A stretch of DNA of 64,000 bases from Carnegiea gigantea (Eukaryota; Streptophyta; Magnoliopsida; Caryophyllales; Cactaceae), in assembly GCA_029747015.1 (NCBI GenBank), contig JAKOGI010000325.1, positions 292,501 through 356,500 on the forward strand, given 5' to 3'. The notes beneath the pieces are model-generated. The model searched no databases, was not told where the DNA came from, and was given only the letters and a program-made list of their open reading frames with translations. Of this stretch, positions 54,146 to 64,000 are shown one piece after another. A program made the position numbers and the translations under genes. The number at the start of each line of letters is the position of its first letter. Position 1 is the first letter of the stretch.

Positions 54146-56017
54146 CAACCACAAAGTTCAGGGTTTGAGTCCCTATGCTTAGAATACCATAAAAAAATAT
54201 ATTTTACACCCTTTTTCAATTCACTTTTTGTGTTCCTAAACTTTAAGAGAGAAGAAAGTGAAAATATTTTTCAAATGATTTTTAGTAATTATCTTATGTC
54301 TGGGCTAGCTTCAAAGATCTGGGGATTCTACCAGTAATGGGGAAACGCAGCTAATTTTATCGGGTTGCCAATGCTCATAGCATCGAATATGATGTCAATC
54401 TAAATATGAGAACAGTTTAATATTGGTCAGAATGTTTGGAGGTGATATATGGAAATAAGTATAGCAAGGACTCTAGAGACGGCAAAAACAACTGTGCATA
54501 AAAATTATAGCCAGTGTAAAAAATAAAGGAAACATAAGATAAGGGATTCTTCAAGAGGTTCACTAAACTCAACTTTGAGCTACTCCCCATCTAAGGTCCT
54601 TCCTTAACCTTAGGAATCAATTAATTTACTATTGTAAATGATAGCTCAGTAACAGTTCTCTAACTCATTGGCTATGATTAGAGTTTTCTTAGGGTACTAT
54701 GACAAGCCTCAACTCCTAAAATTCGCACACTCTTAGGAGAATACAAATCAACAAGATCCTCACTGCTCCTTGGTGCTAATAGAGCATTCATTGAGCACTA
54801 TGCGACAGCCCATTCAACAAGAGCATGCCTGCCCCTTACCAATAGTCTAAGTTTTCTCAAGGCACTCTAATAGGCCTCAACTCTTGAAGTTCTTGAACTC
54901 TCAGGAAGAAATCACTTACAATAACCATCATGATCCTATCGCTCTATATTCAGGCTTTTCCAAGCTCCCTAACAAACTTAACACGAGCATTTTTCAGCTC
55001 TATTAAATCATCTGTCCAAAGTGCCCACCATTTCTTGGATATCTAAAACCTTGAGTGCATACATAGAACATTCAGATTCACTTAATATTTATAGGTGATT
55101 ATGAGAGGATCCTCTCAATTCTCTTACCTCTTAAATGTTATATGAGTATTACAATGAAATGAGCAAAATACAACTCTTGAATGATCGGATTTACACCTTA
55201 AAGATTAGGAGTAAATAGCATGGGGGGTTCAAACCTTTATCTTCTGTCATGAATATGCATTTGTAGGTAATTCAATTCTAAATATATAATTATTGGTAAA
55301 GGATACTAGCTATTAGGATGGACACACTCGCTTTAAGCTTTTGATCTTTTATTACAAGCCTCAGTTAGGGCCTTTTGCAGAATCCTTTGATGTTTGCTTT
55401 TTCCTTTATGGGATTAACACCATTCAAATCACATTTAAGTTTCTTTCTAGATGTAGAAATTCCTAATCAATTGCTTTCATATCGTTAGCTGTTAATATTC
55501 ATTTTCTAGAGAAAGTTGCAGGCCCACTTAGCAATGATAGTGACAACTGGCAGTCATATGGAAAGATCATCTATTGCTTTTGCAATGATTTTTCATTTTG
55601 AATTCAAATCTATTTTGGCTAAAAGAATTAGCTTGATAATCTTACTTTCCCTATATTAGTCACATGTATCTCACAGCAAGATAATATTCAAATGAAATTT
55701 CTCTAAGTTGTTAATGAATACTTCTTTATGAACTTTAGACATTTTCAATTTCACTTCTGACGACTTCAATGTCTCTAATAATTTTTCAGTCTAGTCACAA
55801 TCAACTCTAATCTAACTCTAACACTTTCTGATTTTTACGTGGCTTTGAGTATCTTCATCCTACATAATTTTTCAGTTGGATGGCTTCCAACTCTGAGGCA
55901 ACTTTGATGTCTCCATTTAGAATGAACTTGATTCTTTCCTTTTCCTTGTGACTTTACCTCATTGATGTGTGCATATACTCCTGTTGACGACTTAGTCCTT
56001 CCTTTGCACAAGCACAA
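54146..56017. other. intergenic DNA with a 168-bp imperfect duplication
   Basis: No gene is recognised. Two related blocks start near 54683 and 54851, each with GTTTTCT, a GGCACTCTAATAGGCCTCAACTC-like core and a CTCTTAGGAGAA/CTCTCAGGAAGA end. A tRNA B-box-like GGGTTTGAGTCCC at about 54168-54180 lacks any tRNA fold around it. The region ends at the LTR at 56018. Confidence 0.5.
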
Positions 56018-57264
56018 TGATAAGTGCTTATAGTGCATATCATTTTAGGATCATTTTAACGCATTTTTAGGGGATTTATGAGTTTTATGCTTAGTTTATA
56101 CCCCAAAATCCCATTTTACACTTGGGTATAGTTCCTTAATGACTTTTGCAGGTTTGAGACCTTTTTGATCAAGTATTAACCCTCAAAAATCAAATTTATC
56201 ACTCACCATGGACGCCCCCAGTCGCTATACCCGTAGAGGAAAAAGAAGAACAAGAGAACTCCAAGACAAAGCACCCCACGGACCATCTGTGGTGGTGGCC
56301 ATGATCCGTGGTAGGCTTGTAACTGCTACACCCATTCATTTTCCATGACTTATGTGACTAAGAATTGATGGTAGCGGCTATATGAAGACATGCTTGGCTA
56401 CTTGGACAAGACACCTAATATTTTACCTTCGAAATCTCTTAAAATTGTGTAATTTTTATCACTTTTGGGAGTAAAAAGAAGATTGGAAGGAAGATCACTA
56501 CATTTGGACTCTTGAAGATTGACAAAGGTGTTAAGAAAGTTCATTATTACTAGGCTATTCTCTTTCATTGTTTTTTAAGCTTAGTTGATTAGTTTTGTTT
56601 GGTCGCTTTTCTTAATTGAACTATTTTGTTAGTTTTAATCATCTTTTTGAGTAGTTTCATTAGTCCTAGAATTTGATAGCCAAACTATGAACTTGGATCC
56701 TTCATCTTCATCAATAATACGCTTATTCTATTTGGAATGTTTTAATCTATCTTGTGTTATGATTATTGTGAGTATTTTCAGCCAAATTAACTTGCAAAAT
56801 ATTGAATAGTTGGATGAAATATTGAAAGGAGAAATCCACCATTGCACCTGCAAGTATTGACTTAATATAGTAACTTTTGAGGGAAAGTTGCATGTTGAGA
56901 GGAAATTTGACAACTTAGGCCCTTAATTTTAGACTAAATCAAAAACCTCTTTGAGAGAATGGTAGTATGTTTAGTTTAAATAGTTTAATTCATTTTGAAA
57001 GAAAGGATTGGATATTATATGTTGCTATTCTTTGATTCATCCAAATTTGAGCAAGCATAGATATTATTTATTTAATCTAGTTTATAGTTGGTAAAGCAAA
57101 TCCCTTGGCCTTTTTATTATTGATAGAATTCTTAAGCTAATTTATTCCCTAAATCGACTTATATTTGCTTATAATTTTTAAAGGATAAACTTAATAGATT
57201 GCATTGGTCTTTGTGGGCGTGATATTTTAACTAGACTATAACCTATGCGCTTACAGGCTCATCA
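56018..57264 (+). repeat. 5' LTR of Athila family B element (right-hand copy)
   Basis: 1247 bp, TGATAAGTGC to GCTCATCA, aligned with 22002-23247 and the solo LTR. It has a decayed double inverted repeat at 56277-56312 and a weak TATA-like CTATATGAAG about 95 bp downstream. Confidence 0.9.
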
Positions 57265-57270
57265 TATTTT

Positions 57271-57288
57271 TAGCACCATTACTGGGGA
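57271..57288 (+). other. degenerate tRNA-Asp primer-binding site
   Basis: TAGCACCATTACTGGGGA lies six bases after the LTR. It differs from the tRNA-Asp complement at several positions, mostly by transition changes. Confidence 0.7.
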
Positions 57289-57399
57289 CCAAATTTGTCA
57301 TTGAGTTCTTCTGAAATTGATTGAGCAATTTTTTCTTTTTCCTTGTTATTTTTAACTAGTGATGGTAGTATTTGTGGTGGTTTTTACAGGTCTTCCACC

Positions 57400-58560
57400 C
57401 TTTTTTGTGAAGTCCCTTCCTTTCGAATTCGATCCGGAGATAGAAAGGACTTTTCATTCAAGGCGGAAGAAGCTTTGGTTAGACGTGCAAAGGCTTAAAG
57501 CCCAATAAGCATCTCCCAGTATGGCAGGAGGTGGAGAAGATCAATGAAGAATGCCTCAGGACTTCATTAGCCCGGGTGTCCATGGCATCAAATCTAGCAT
57601 TGCTAGGCCAGCGGTCGAAGCTAATAAATTTGAGTTGAAACCGGCTCTTATATCTATAGTGCAGCAATCTTATTTAAAGGCACCCCAATAGGGGATTTTA
57701 ATCTATGACTCTCGGTTTTTTTAGAGGTGTGTGATACCTTGAAGCTTAATGGAGTTTCAACCGATGTCATCTGACTTTAATTATTTCCCTTCTTATTGAG
57801 GGACTAGGCCTCTAGGGTCGATCACTGCGTGGGATGTGCTCACCAAGGCCTTCCTTGCAAAGTTCTTTCCTCCTAGTAAGACGACGAGTCTAAGAAATCA
57901 AATCACCATGTTTGCTCAAAGGGAATATGAGTCGCTTTATGCATCTTGGGAGCTCTTTAAAGACTTGTTGCAGTTATGTTGAGATTATAGACTCCAATAA
58001 TGGATGATTTTATAAACCTTCTACAATGGGATCACTCAACCAGTAAGGTGCACAATAGATGTGTCAGCAGGTGACACATTGATGAACAAGATGGACGATG
58101 AGGCTTATAACCTATTTGAGGAGATGGTGCTCCATAATTACCAATGGTCCAATGATAGAGGCCAACCAAAAAAGTTACAGGTAAGTTAGAGCTTGATGCT
58201 ATTACCTTTCTTTCTGCTAAAGTAGATGCCATGTCTCAAAGATTGGAACATTTAGATGTCAATTCTGTTAGTTCAAACGCCGCTTTCTTATCATGTGAAA
58301 TGTGTGGTTCTGTTGACTATTTGACTGTGAATTGTCACATTTGGAGTCCATTTGCCCAAGATGCTAGTGACCAAGTCAACTATGTCAATAATTTTAATCC
58401 TAAACTAACCAATGACCCATTTTCCAATACATACAATCTAGGTTGAAGAAATCACCCTAATTTCTCCTATAGGTCTAACAACCCTCTTATGCCTCAATTG
58501 AATAATAGACCACCCCTTGGGTTTCAAAGACCGCCCTACCCTTAATAAGCACTTGAAAAG
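57400..58560 (+). pseudogene. gag: gag pseudogene, Athila family B (right-hand copy)
   Basis: Begins with the PFEFDPEIERTFHSRRKK-like segment at about 57418-57470 and follows the gag of 23368-24540. Stops occur at about 57506 and repeatedly after that. The open frame 58231-58446 carries the cysteine segment CEMCGSVDYLTVNC near 58297-58338 and a DQVNYVNNFNPK tail. Some codons broken in other copies are intact here, for example TGG near 57949. Confidence 0.8.
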
Positions 58561-58979
58561 TCAAACATAGAGACAATGATGGAGAGTATGCTTTTAGCAC
58601 AACAAAAGTAAGATGAGTATACTAAGTAATTAGCTTCTAGGGTTCATGGGCTTAGTACTCATAACAAGATGTTGGAAGCTCAAATTGCCCAACAAGCTAC
58701 CTCTTTATCTACATCTCTAGGTAGACTTCCTAGTAAGCCCCAACTTAACCCGAGGGACCAATATAATGCCATGATTTTAAGGGGGGTAAACAACTTGAAG
58801 GATCTAAGAGGCTTAGCAATAATAAGCCCTCGCATGATGCAAATAATGAGTTTGATGAGAAAGAGGTGTCAACTCCCTCTAAGGAGGTGATAGACGATAA
58901 CGTGAGTGGATCTAATGAGCTTCCTAATGACCCTAAGCCAATTGCTCGGAAACCCTTTGCTCCACCTTACCGTCCCCTC

Positions 58980-59670
58980 CAAGGATGACTAAGTCTAAGC
59001 TTGACCAACAATTTGGGAAGGTTTTAGAGGTCCTTAAGAAACTCTACATTAACATTCCATTCACTGATGCCTTGTTTCGAATGCATTGTTATGTTAAGTT
59101 TTTAAAAGAAATTTTATCTAATAAAAGAAAGCTTAAAGGGTATGAAACTGTTTCATTGACTAAAGAGTGTAGTGCCGCGATCCAAAACAAGCTTCCCGCA
59201 AAGCTTAAGGATACTGGTAGTTTTTCAATTCCTTTTTGATAGGAAATGTGTCCATTGATTGTGCTTTGTGTGATTTGGTGTCCAGTGTAAGTTTAATGCC
59301 CTTTCCCTTTATAAGAAGCTGGACCTATGTGAAATGAGACCCACTACTATCTCTATATAATTGTTGGGCCATTCTATAAAGTACCTCGTAGGTATTCTAG
59401 AGGATGCCCCCACTAAGGTAGGGGATTTCTATGTGTCGGTACACTTTGTGATCCTTGAAATAGAGGAGGATATGTGCACTTCATTATTCTTGGGGGGCCA
59501 ATCTTGGACACCGTAGGCTATCGTATCAATGTTAAAAATGACAAATTATCTTTTGATATGGAAGATGAACATATGGAATTTAACTTAATTAAAACTTCTA
59601 AATTTCCATCTATTTCTGATGAGTGTCATAGGATTGAAGTGGTTGATAGTTTGGTATAGGGAACCATTAT
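58980..59670 (+). pseudogene. protease region, Athila family B (right-hand copy)
   Basis: 58985-59239 holds the linker with KLDQQFGKVLEVLKKLYINI and ends near IPF. The active site at 59272-59283 reads D-L-V-S in a shifted frame, so the glycine after the aspartate is replaced. The C-terminal half is in 59474-59659 (MEFNLIKTSKFPSISDECHR). Several frameshifts separate the parts. Confidence 0.75.
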
Positions 59671-59849
59671 AAATACTATTTCTAATAACCCTCTTGAGTA
59701 TTTGATGTTGAATGATAGTACTACTTCAGATAAGAATCCTAAAGTGGCAATGTGTGCTTAAGTTTTGAAAGCCTCTCTATAAGTACCACCTATGCTAGCC
59801 AAAGTATAAGCATCAATACATATGGTGCACCCTCGTCTGATGAGAAGCA

Positions 59850-61400
59850 TGGCCCCGAGGTAGAATTAAAACCTCTTCCTTTTTCCTTGAGGTATGAACT
59901 TGTTGGCCTAAATTCTAGATATCGATTATATATACGAGTCTAAGTGCATCCCAAGTCAGTTCTTTGCTAAGAATACTTAGACGGCATCATAAGGCCTTAG
60001 GGTATACTCTTGATGACCTTAAAGGAATTCATCCTTCTTTGTGTTTACATCTTATTTTGATGGAAGATGACCATAAATCCTCAATTGAACACCAAAGATG
60101 ATTAAACTCCAATATGTAAGATGTGGTCAAGAACGAAATATTAAATTGCTAAAGGCTGGTATTATCTGCCCTATCTCAGATAATTAGTGGATAAGCCTAG
60201 TCCATGTTATGCCCAAGAAAGGGGGAATCACAGTTGTAAAGAATGAGAACAATGAGTTAATTCCTACTAGAACTGTCACGGGCTGACGCATGTATATTTA
60301 CTATAGGAAGTTGCATGAGGCCACCCGTAAGGATCATTTACCCCTTCCCTTCATTAACCAAATGCTTGAACGATTGGCCATTTTTATTACTTAGATGGGT
60401 ATTCAGGGTTTTTCCAAATTCCTATCCATCCTAGTAACCAAGACAAAACAACCTCCACTTGTCCATATGGTACATTTGCTTATAGGAGAATGCTATTTAA
60501 GTTATGTAATGCACCTGCTACTTTTTAACGTTGCATGATGGCTATTTTCTATGATTTTATTGAGGACATTATGGAAGCCTTTGTGGATGATTTTCTGTGT
60601 ATGGTACTACTTTTGATCATTGCTTGAATAATTTGTCTAAAGTTTTACAATGATGTGAAGATATGCATTTAGTCTTGAATCAGGAAAAGTCCATTTTATG
60701 GTGCAAGGGGGGCTTGTCTTGGGTCATGTTATTTCCAATAAAGGCATTAAAGTTGATAAAGCAAGCATGGAGGTGATTGAAAAATTACCACCACCAAGTT
60801 CTTTAAAGGGTGTGAGGAGTTTTCTTGGATATGTTCGTTTACGGATGGTTCATAAAAAAATTTTCAAAAATTGTAAAGCCTCTCACCTAATTGCTTCTCA
60901 TAGTGATGCCCTTTGATTTTAATATGGAATGATTAAGTGCTTTTCATAGGTTAAAGGAAGCTTTGATTACTGCCCCTGTTATGCAAGCCCCGGATTGGGG
61001 ATTACCTTTTGAGATTACATGCAATGCTGGTGACTATGCAGTGGGGGCAATTTTAGGGCAACGAAAGGACAACAAGCCCTATGCTATCTACTATGGAAGC
61101 TAGACCTTAGATGAGCCTCAAGTGAACTATGATACTATTGAAAAAGAGTTCTTAGTGATCGATTTCTCTTTGGAAAAATTTTGGCCATATTCGATAAGTT
61201 CCAAGGTGATCATCTTTACCGATCATATCGCCTTAAAATATCTTTTAAAGAAGTTCGACTTCAAACCCCATCTCACTTGTTGGGTGCTCCTTCTCTAAGA
61301 GTTTGACTTAGAAGTTCGAGATAAAGTCAGTCATGAGAATGTTATTGCTAATCATTTATCTCATTTGGGTACCAAGGCCACAACTATTGAGGAGCTTTCT
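59850..61400 (+). pseudogene. reverse transcriptase and RNase H, Athila family B (right-hand copy)
   Basis: Reverse transcriptase pieces run from about 59990. FFQIPIHPSNQDKTT near 60410 is followed by the catalytic FVDD at 60580-60591; a base is missing just after it (compare 8233-8250). The open frame 60698-60916 has GHVISNKGIKVDKASMEVIE. RNase H follows at about 61000-61340 (CNAGDYAVGAILGQRKD, then VIIFTDHIALKYLLKK-like), ending at ANHLSHLG near 61350. Stops and shifts occur in each part. Confidence 0.8.
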
Positions 61401-61419
61401 ATCGATGAAAGGTGACCAA

Positions 61420-62815
61420 CTCCTTACTATCTCGCACCAAGCCACTCCATGGTATGATGATTTGGTGAATTTCAAGGTGTGTGGAGTAATGCAACCTGGG
61501 TTGTCTTATCAATAAAGGAAGAAATTCCTTTCAGATATGAAATACTACGTATGGAAGGAACCCCTTCGCTACAAGCTGTGTGGACATAGTGCTTATCAGA
61601 GGTGTTTGTAGGAAGATGAGGTTCATGGTGTCCTTCAACTTTGCCATGCTTCAACGTACGATGGATATTTTGAACCAGATAAGATCATTGTAAAGGTGCC
61701 CCAGTCAAGGTTCTATTAGCCCATGCTCTTTAAGGATGCAATGAAGTTTGTCCTGTCACATGATCACTGTCAGCAAATGGGAAACATTTCCAAGAGGCAT
61801 GAGATGCCTCAAAGTGGGATTCTCAAAGTAGAGCTTTTTGATGTATGGGGGATAGAATTCATGGGTCCATTCCCTCGTTCCCTCAATAATCTATACATCC
61901 TTGTTGATGTGTCCAAGTGGGTAGAAGCAATTGCTACCCTTACTAATGATTCTAAGGTGCTCATCAAGTTCTTCAAAAAGAACATTTTTACAAGATATGG
62001 CACACCGACAGCTTTATTAAGTGACAACAGAACTAATTTTTGCAATAAGCTAGTTGAGTCTCTCTTGAAGAAGTATGGGATTTTTCATAAATTAGCTACA
62101 CCGTATCATCCCTAAATAAGTAGTCAAGTTGAATTATCTAATCAGGAGTTGAAGAGCATTTTGGAAAAGACGCTCTATCAGTCCCGAAAGGATTGGTGTT
62201 TGAAACTTGATGATGCTCTTTGGGTTCATTGGATTGCTTACAAGACTCCCCTAGGCACTACTCCATATCAGTTAGTGTTTGCTAAGTCTTCTCATTTGCT
62301 AGTTGAGTATGAGCATGAAGCATACTGAGTGATACGAACACTTAATTTTGACCTTAAGGCAGCAAGCGATAAGCGACTTCTGCATTTAAATGAACTTGAT
62401 GAATTATGGTTCGAAGCGGGTAAGAGTTCGCACATCTACAAGGAGAGAACCAAGAAATGTCATGACAAACATATTTTGAAGAAGCACTTTGATGAAGGTA
62501 ACATGGTTCTCTTATTCAATTCAAAGCTGAGGTTATTTTCGGGCAAGCCAAAGTCCCGGTGGTTGGGATCACTGCAAGTAATCAAGGTTTACCCTTATGG
62601 CGAAGTTGAAGTATGGAGTGAGTCCACCGGTTCGTTTGTGGAAAATAGACAGTGGCTTAAGTCTTATCTTGTGGTGAGAAGCCCTCTACCAACACTCTTT
62701 CCAACCCTGAGCCAGCATAGAAGTGAAGGTCGAGTTCTGGACCTTAAAAGAGCGCTTCGTGGGAGGCAATCCAAGTTCTCTTTAATAGTTTTCTTTTTAT
62801 TTGATTGTATTTAGT
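61420..62815 (+). pseudogene. integrase, Athila family B (right-hand copy)
   Basis: The zinc-binding part is degraded (LCHAST near 61640; the second cysteine pair at about 61765 is altered). The core frame 61723-62115 has LFDVWGIEFMGPFPRS (first catalytic position E), LLSDNRTNFCN and a stop after PYHP, then QVELSNQELKSILEKT with the last catalytic glutamate. The open frame 62329-62814 covers the C-terminal domain (NSKLRLFSGKPKSRWLGS) and the tail DLKRALRGRQ. It is the most complete integrase in the window and shows what is deleted at 9808. Confidence 0.85.
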
Positions 62816-62819
62816 GCAT

Positions 62820-62880
62820 TCCTTATTTTGAAAGGAAAAAAAAAAAAAAGAGAAAAAACTGAAAGAAACATATGTAATAA
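62820..62880 (+). other. purine-rich tract after integrase
   Basis: A run of A and G follows the integrase stop by a few bases. The equivalent at about 25935-25970 is shorter. It may be a secondary polypurine tract. Confidence 0.5.
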
Positions 62881-62904
62881 GAGAATTTAAGAGACTCTCG
62901 ATAG

Positions 62905-63096
62905 AAGCGACCATAGACCCTTAGTGGTGTCTGACTTAGTCCATGGAGCTTCTACCCAGAAATCAAAACAATTTTGGAGATAGGGCTGAACACAAAGGGT
63001 TCATGGTATTCACCACGGTTCATAGCGGGCCTGTTTCTCTAGGGTTAAGGGTATTACACACCCTTTGAGCCGAGAACTTTCATTCTTCTTCTTCGG

Positions 63097-63145
<49 letters not shown>

Positions 63146-63474
63146 AAACTTCCATTACTACCCACCTTCCCACCTTCAATTTTTACTCAGATTCACTCAA
63201 ATTTTTCCATTTCTTTTTATTTTCTTGACCTTACCCCCAATTCTCCTTAAATTTTCCTTTTTCTTGACTTCTTTCTCTCATATTCTTCCCATCTTCATAC
63301 TCAAATCTACAACACCTTAACTACACCTTCTAGTCTTCCAAATGTTAATATTTTCTTCCATAATTCTTCCCCATTACCTCTTAGTTGTATAAAATTTTCA
63401 TTTTTCACCCTTTTCATCCATTTTCTTCATAGTTAGGATTTTCAAGCATTCACACCCATCCACACTCTACATCC
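62905..63474 (+). promoter_or_regulatory. leader of the Athila env-like ORF: inverted-repeat motifs and CT tract
   Basis: Decayed copies of the CCACGG/CCGTGG motif lie at about 62910-62945 and 63010-63033. A perfect CT run follows at 63100-63144 and a pyrimidine-rich leader continues to the ATG at 63475. The order matches 26057-26190 in the other family B copy. An internal promoter is possible, but no clear TATA box was found. Confidence 0.35.
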
Positions 63475-64000
63475 ATGGCACCCAAGAAGATAACAAGGAC
63501 TACTTTGGGAGAGGGGACTTCGAGTCAAGTTCCCCAACAGGTTTCCTAAACCTCAACTAATGCGTGTAGCCGAGGTAATATTCCTGACTCGCTTAGTTTA
63601 ACTAATCCAAAGCGTGTTACTAGATATAATGCTTTGAGTAGTAAACTTGTTGTAGCTACTCGATACTTGGATAAGAATTTGTCGACATGATTAAAATTGG
63701 TAGATGATATTCATTGGTTGTTTACTCCTGGGGGTATGGGTCAATTTACTAAGACGCAAGGCCATACATATCGTGTACTTACTTTAGAATTTTTGAATGC
63801 TTTGCATGTTGAAGTCACGGGTTGTCCTAGATGTCAAGAAGAGTATATATCATTTTTCTTGAACAGGGAGTTTTATGAGTTGAATTTGAGTGCTTTTAAC
63901 AGCATACTCAGTTTTCCACCTAGTTTGGATTTAGGTTGATGACATGTGCCTAGGGAGTTTAATCCTAATGCTTTTTAGTATAGCTTAATTGCTAATTATG
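63475..64000 (+). pseudogene. ATHILA-type env-like ORF, 5' part, with stops
   Basis: The ATG at 63475 starts MAPKKITRTTLGEGTSSQV and is in frame with the open frame 63697-63939. That frame has LTLEFLNALHVEV and YISFFLNREFYELNLSAFN, the pattern of the Arabidopsis retrotransposon ORF-1 (ATHILA) domain. In-frame stops lie at 63547 (TAA), near 63688 (TGA), 63937 and 63940 (TGA TGA) and 63976 (TAG). Coding-like sequence continues to the window end. No signal peptide or membrane segment is seen; 'env-like' again denotes position. Confidence 0.75.

Larger units (their letters stand above)
56018..64000 (+). mobile_element. Athila-like element, family B, continuing past the window end
   Basis: LTR, primer site, gag, protease, reverse transcriptase, RNase H, integrase and the beginning of an ATHILA-type env-like ORF. 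It is the most complete Athila copy by gene content, but every gene has stops or frameshifts. The 3' part and 3' LTR lie beyond 64000. Confidence 0.9.

Noticed and set aside
54160..54185. B-box-like GGGTTTGAGTCCC suggesting a tRNA or SINE
   Set aside because: No A box at the right distance, no cloverleaf and no poly-A or target duplication was found.
1..64000. CRISPR array, bacterial operon, phage or plasmid origin
   Set aside because: The repeats are LTRs, microsatellites or decayed minisatellites, and all recognisable proteins are plant retrotransposon proteins.

Overview
This is plant nuclear DNA, almost certainly from a flowering plant, taken from a transposon-dense, gene-poor region of heterochromatin type. 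The plant signs are Athila-type Ty3/gypsy elements primed by tRNA-Asp, a Sirevirus-type Ty1/copia element with an env-like ORF, a Tork/Tnt1-like copia, an L1-type LINE and a Tekay-like LTR. No host protein gene, rRNA or tRNA gene could be supported. Nearly every reading frame belongs to a retrotransposon and is broken. The species cannot be named from the sequence alone.

Layout, left to right. (1) 1-1417: AT-rich DNA with a possible minus-strand LTR remnant and a decayed minisatellite. (2) 1418-18705: a head-to-tail array of one Athila-like family (family A) that shares its LTRs: internal end, LTR 3788-4981, internal, LTR 11431-12626, internal, LTR 17526-18705. The LTRs are about 1.19 kb. (3) 18744-19999: a solo LTR of a related family (family B, 1246 bp) with a perfect 5-bp target-site duplication (TSD), CACTT. 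(4) 20000-22001: AT-rich decayed repeats, a long (TA)n tract and a short GC-rich segment of unknown origin. (5) 22002 to about 26280: a family B Athila with 5' LTR, gag, protease, a remnant of RNase H and the start of its 3' region. (6) 26390-35720: a decayed LINE, split by a minus-strand Tork-like copia (29683-35504) with a perfect AAAAC TSD. (7) 37217-48066: a Sirevirus-type copia with two similar LTRs, a perfect GTGAA TSD, damaged gag-pol and an intact env-like ORF of 622 codons. (8) 51074-54140: a probable Tekay/Del-like solo LTR of about 3.1 kb. (9) 56018-64000: another family B Athila with 5' LTR, gag, pol and the start of an ATHILA-type env-like ORF, cut by the window end.

How the parts relate. 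In each element the LTR carries promoter and terminator, the primer-binding site follows the 5' LTR, gag makes the particle, and protease, reverse transcriptase, RNase H and integrase carry out replication and insertion. Here almost all these functions are lost, so the elements are fossils or could move only in trans. The nesting gives relative ages: LINE before Tork copia, and family A array before the solo LTR if that LTR landed next to the array.

Most interesting points. (a) A near-perfect inverted repeat, CCACGG-N-CCGTGG, sits upstream of the TATA-like box in LTRs of two Athila families and of an unrelated copia, and recurs upstream of the Athila env-like ORF. (b) The Sirevirus gag-pol junction looks like a 106-nt intron whose removal would end Gag after three codons. 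(c) The Sirevirus env-like ORF has a telo-box, a CT-rich leader, a splice-acceptor-like CTAG and an optimal plant start context. (d) The AACACCC/CAGGGTGTT motif recurs through the whole Sirevirus in LTRs and in different coding frames. (e) Nonsense codons shared by two neighbouring family A copies show that they descend from one already broken parent.
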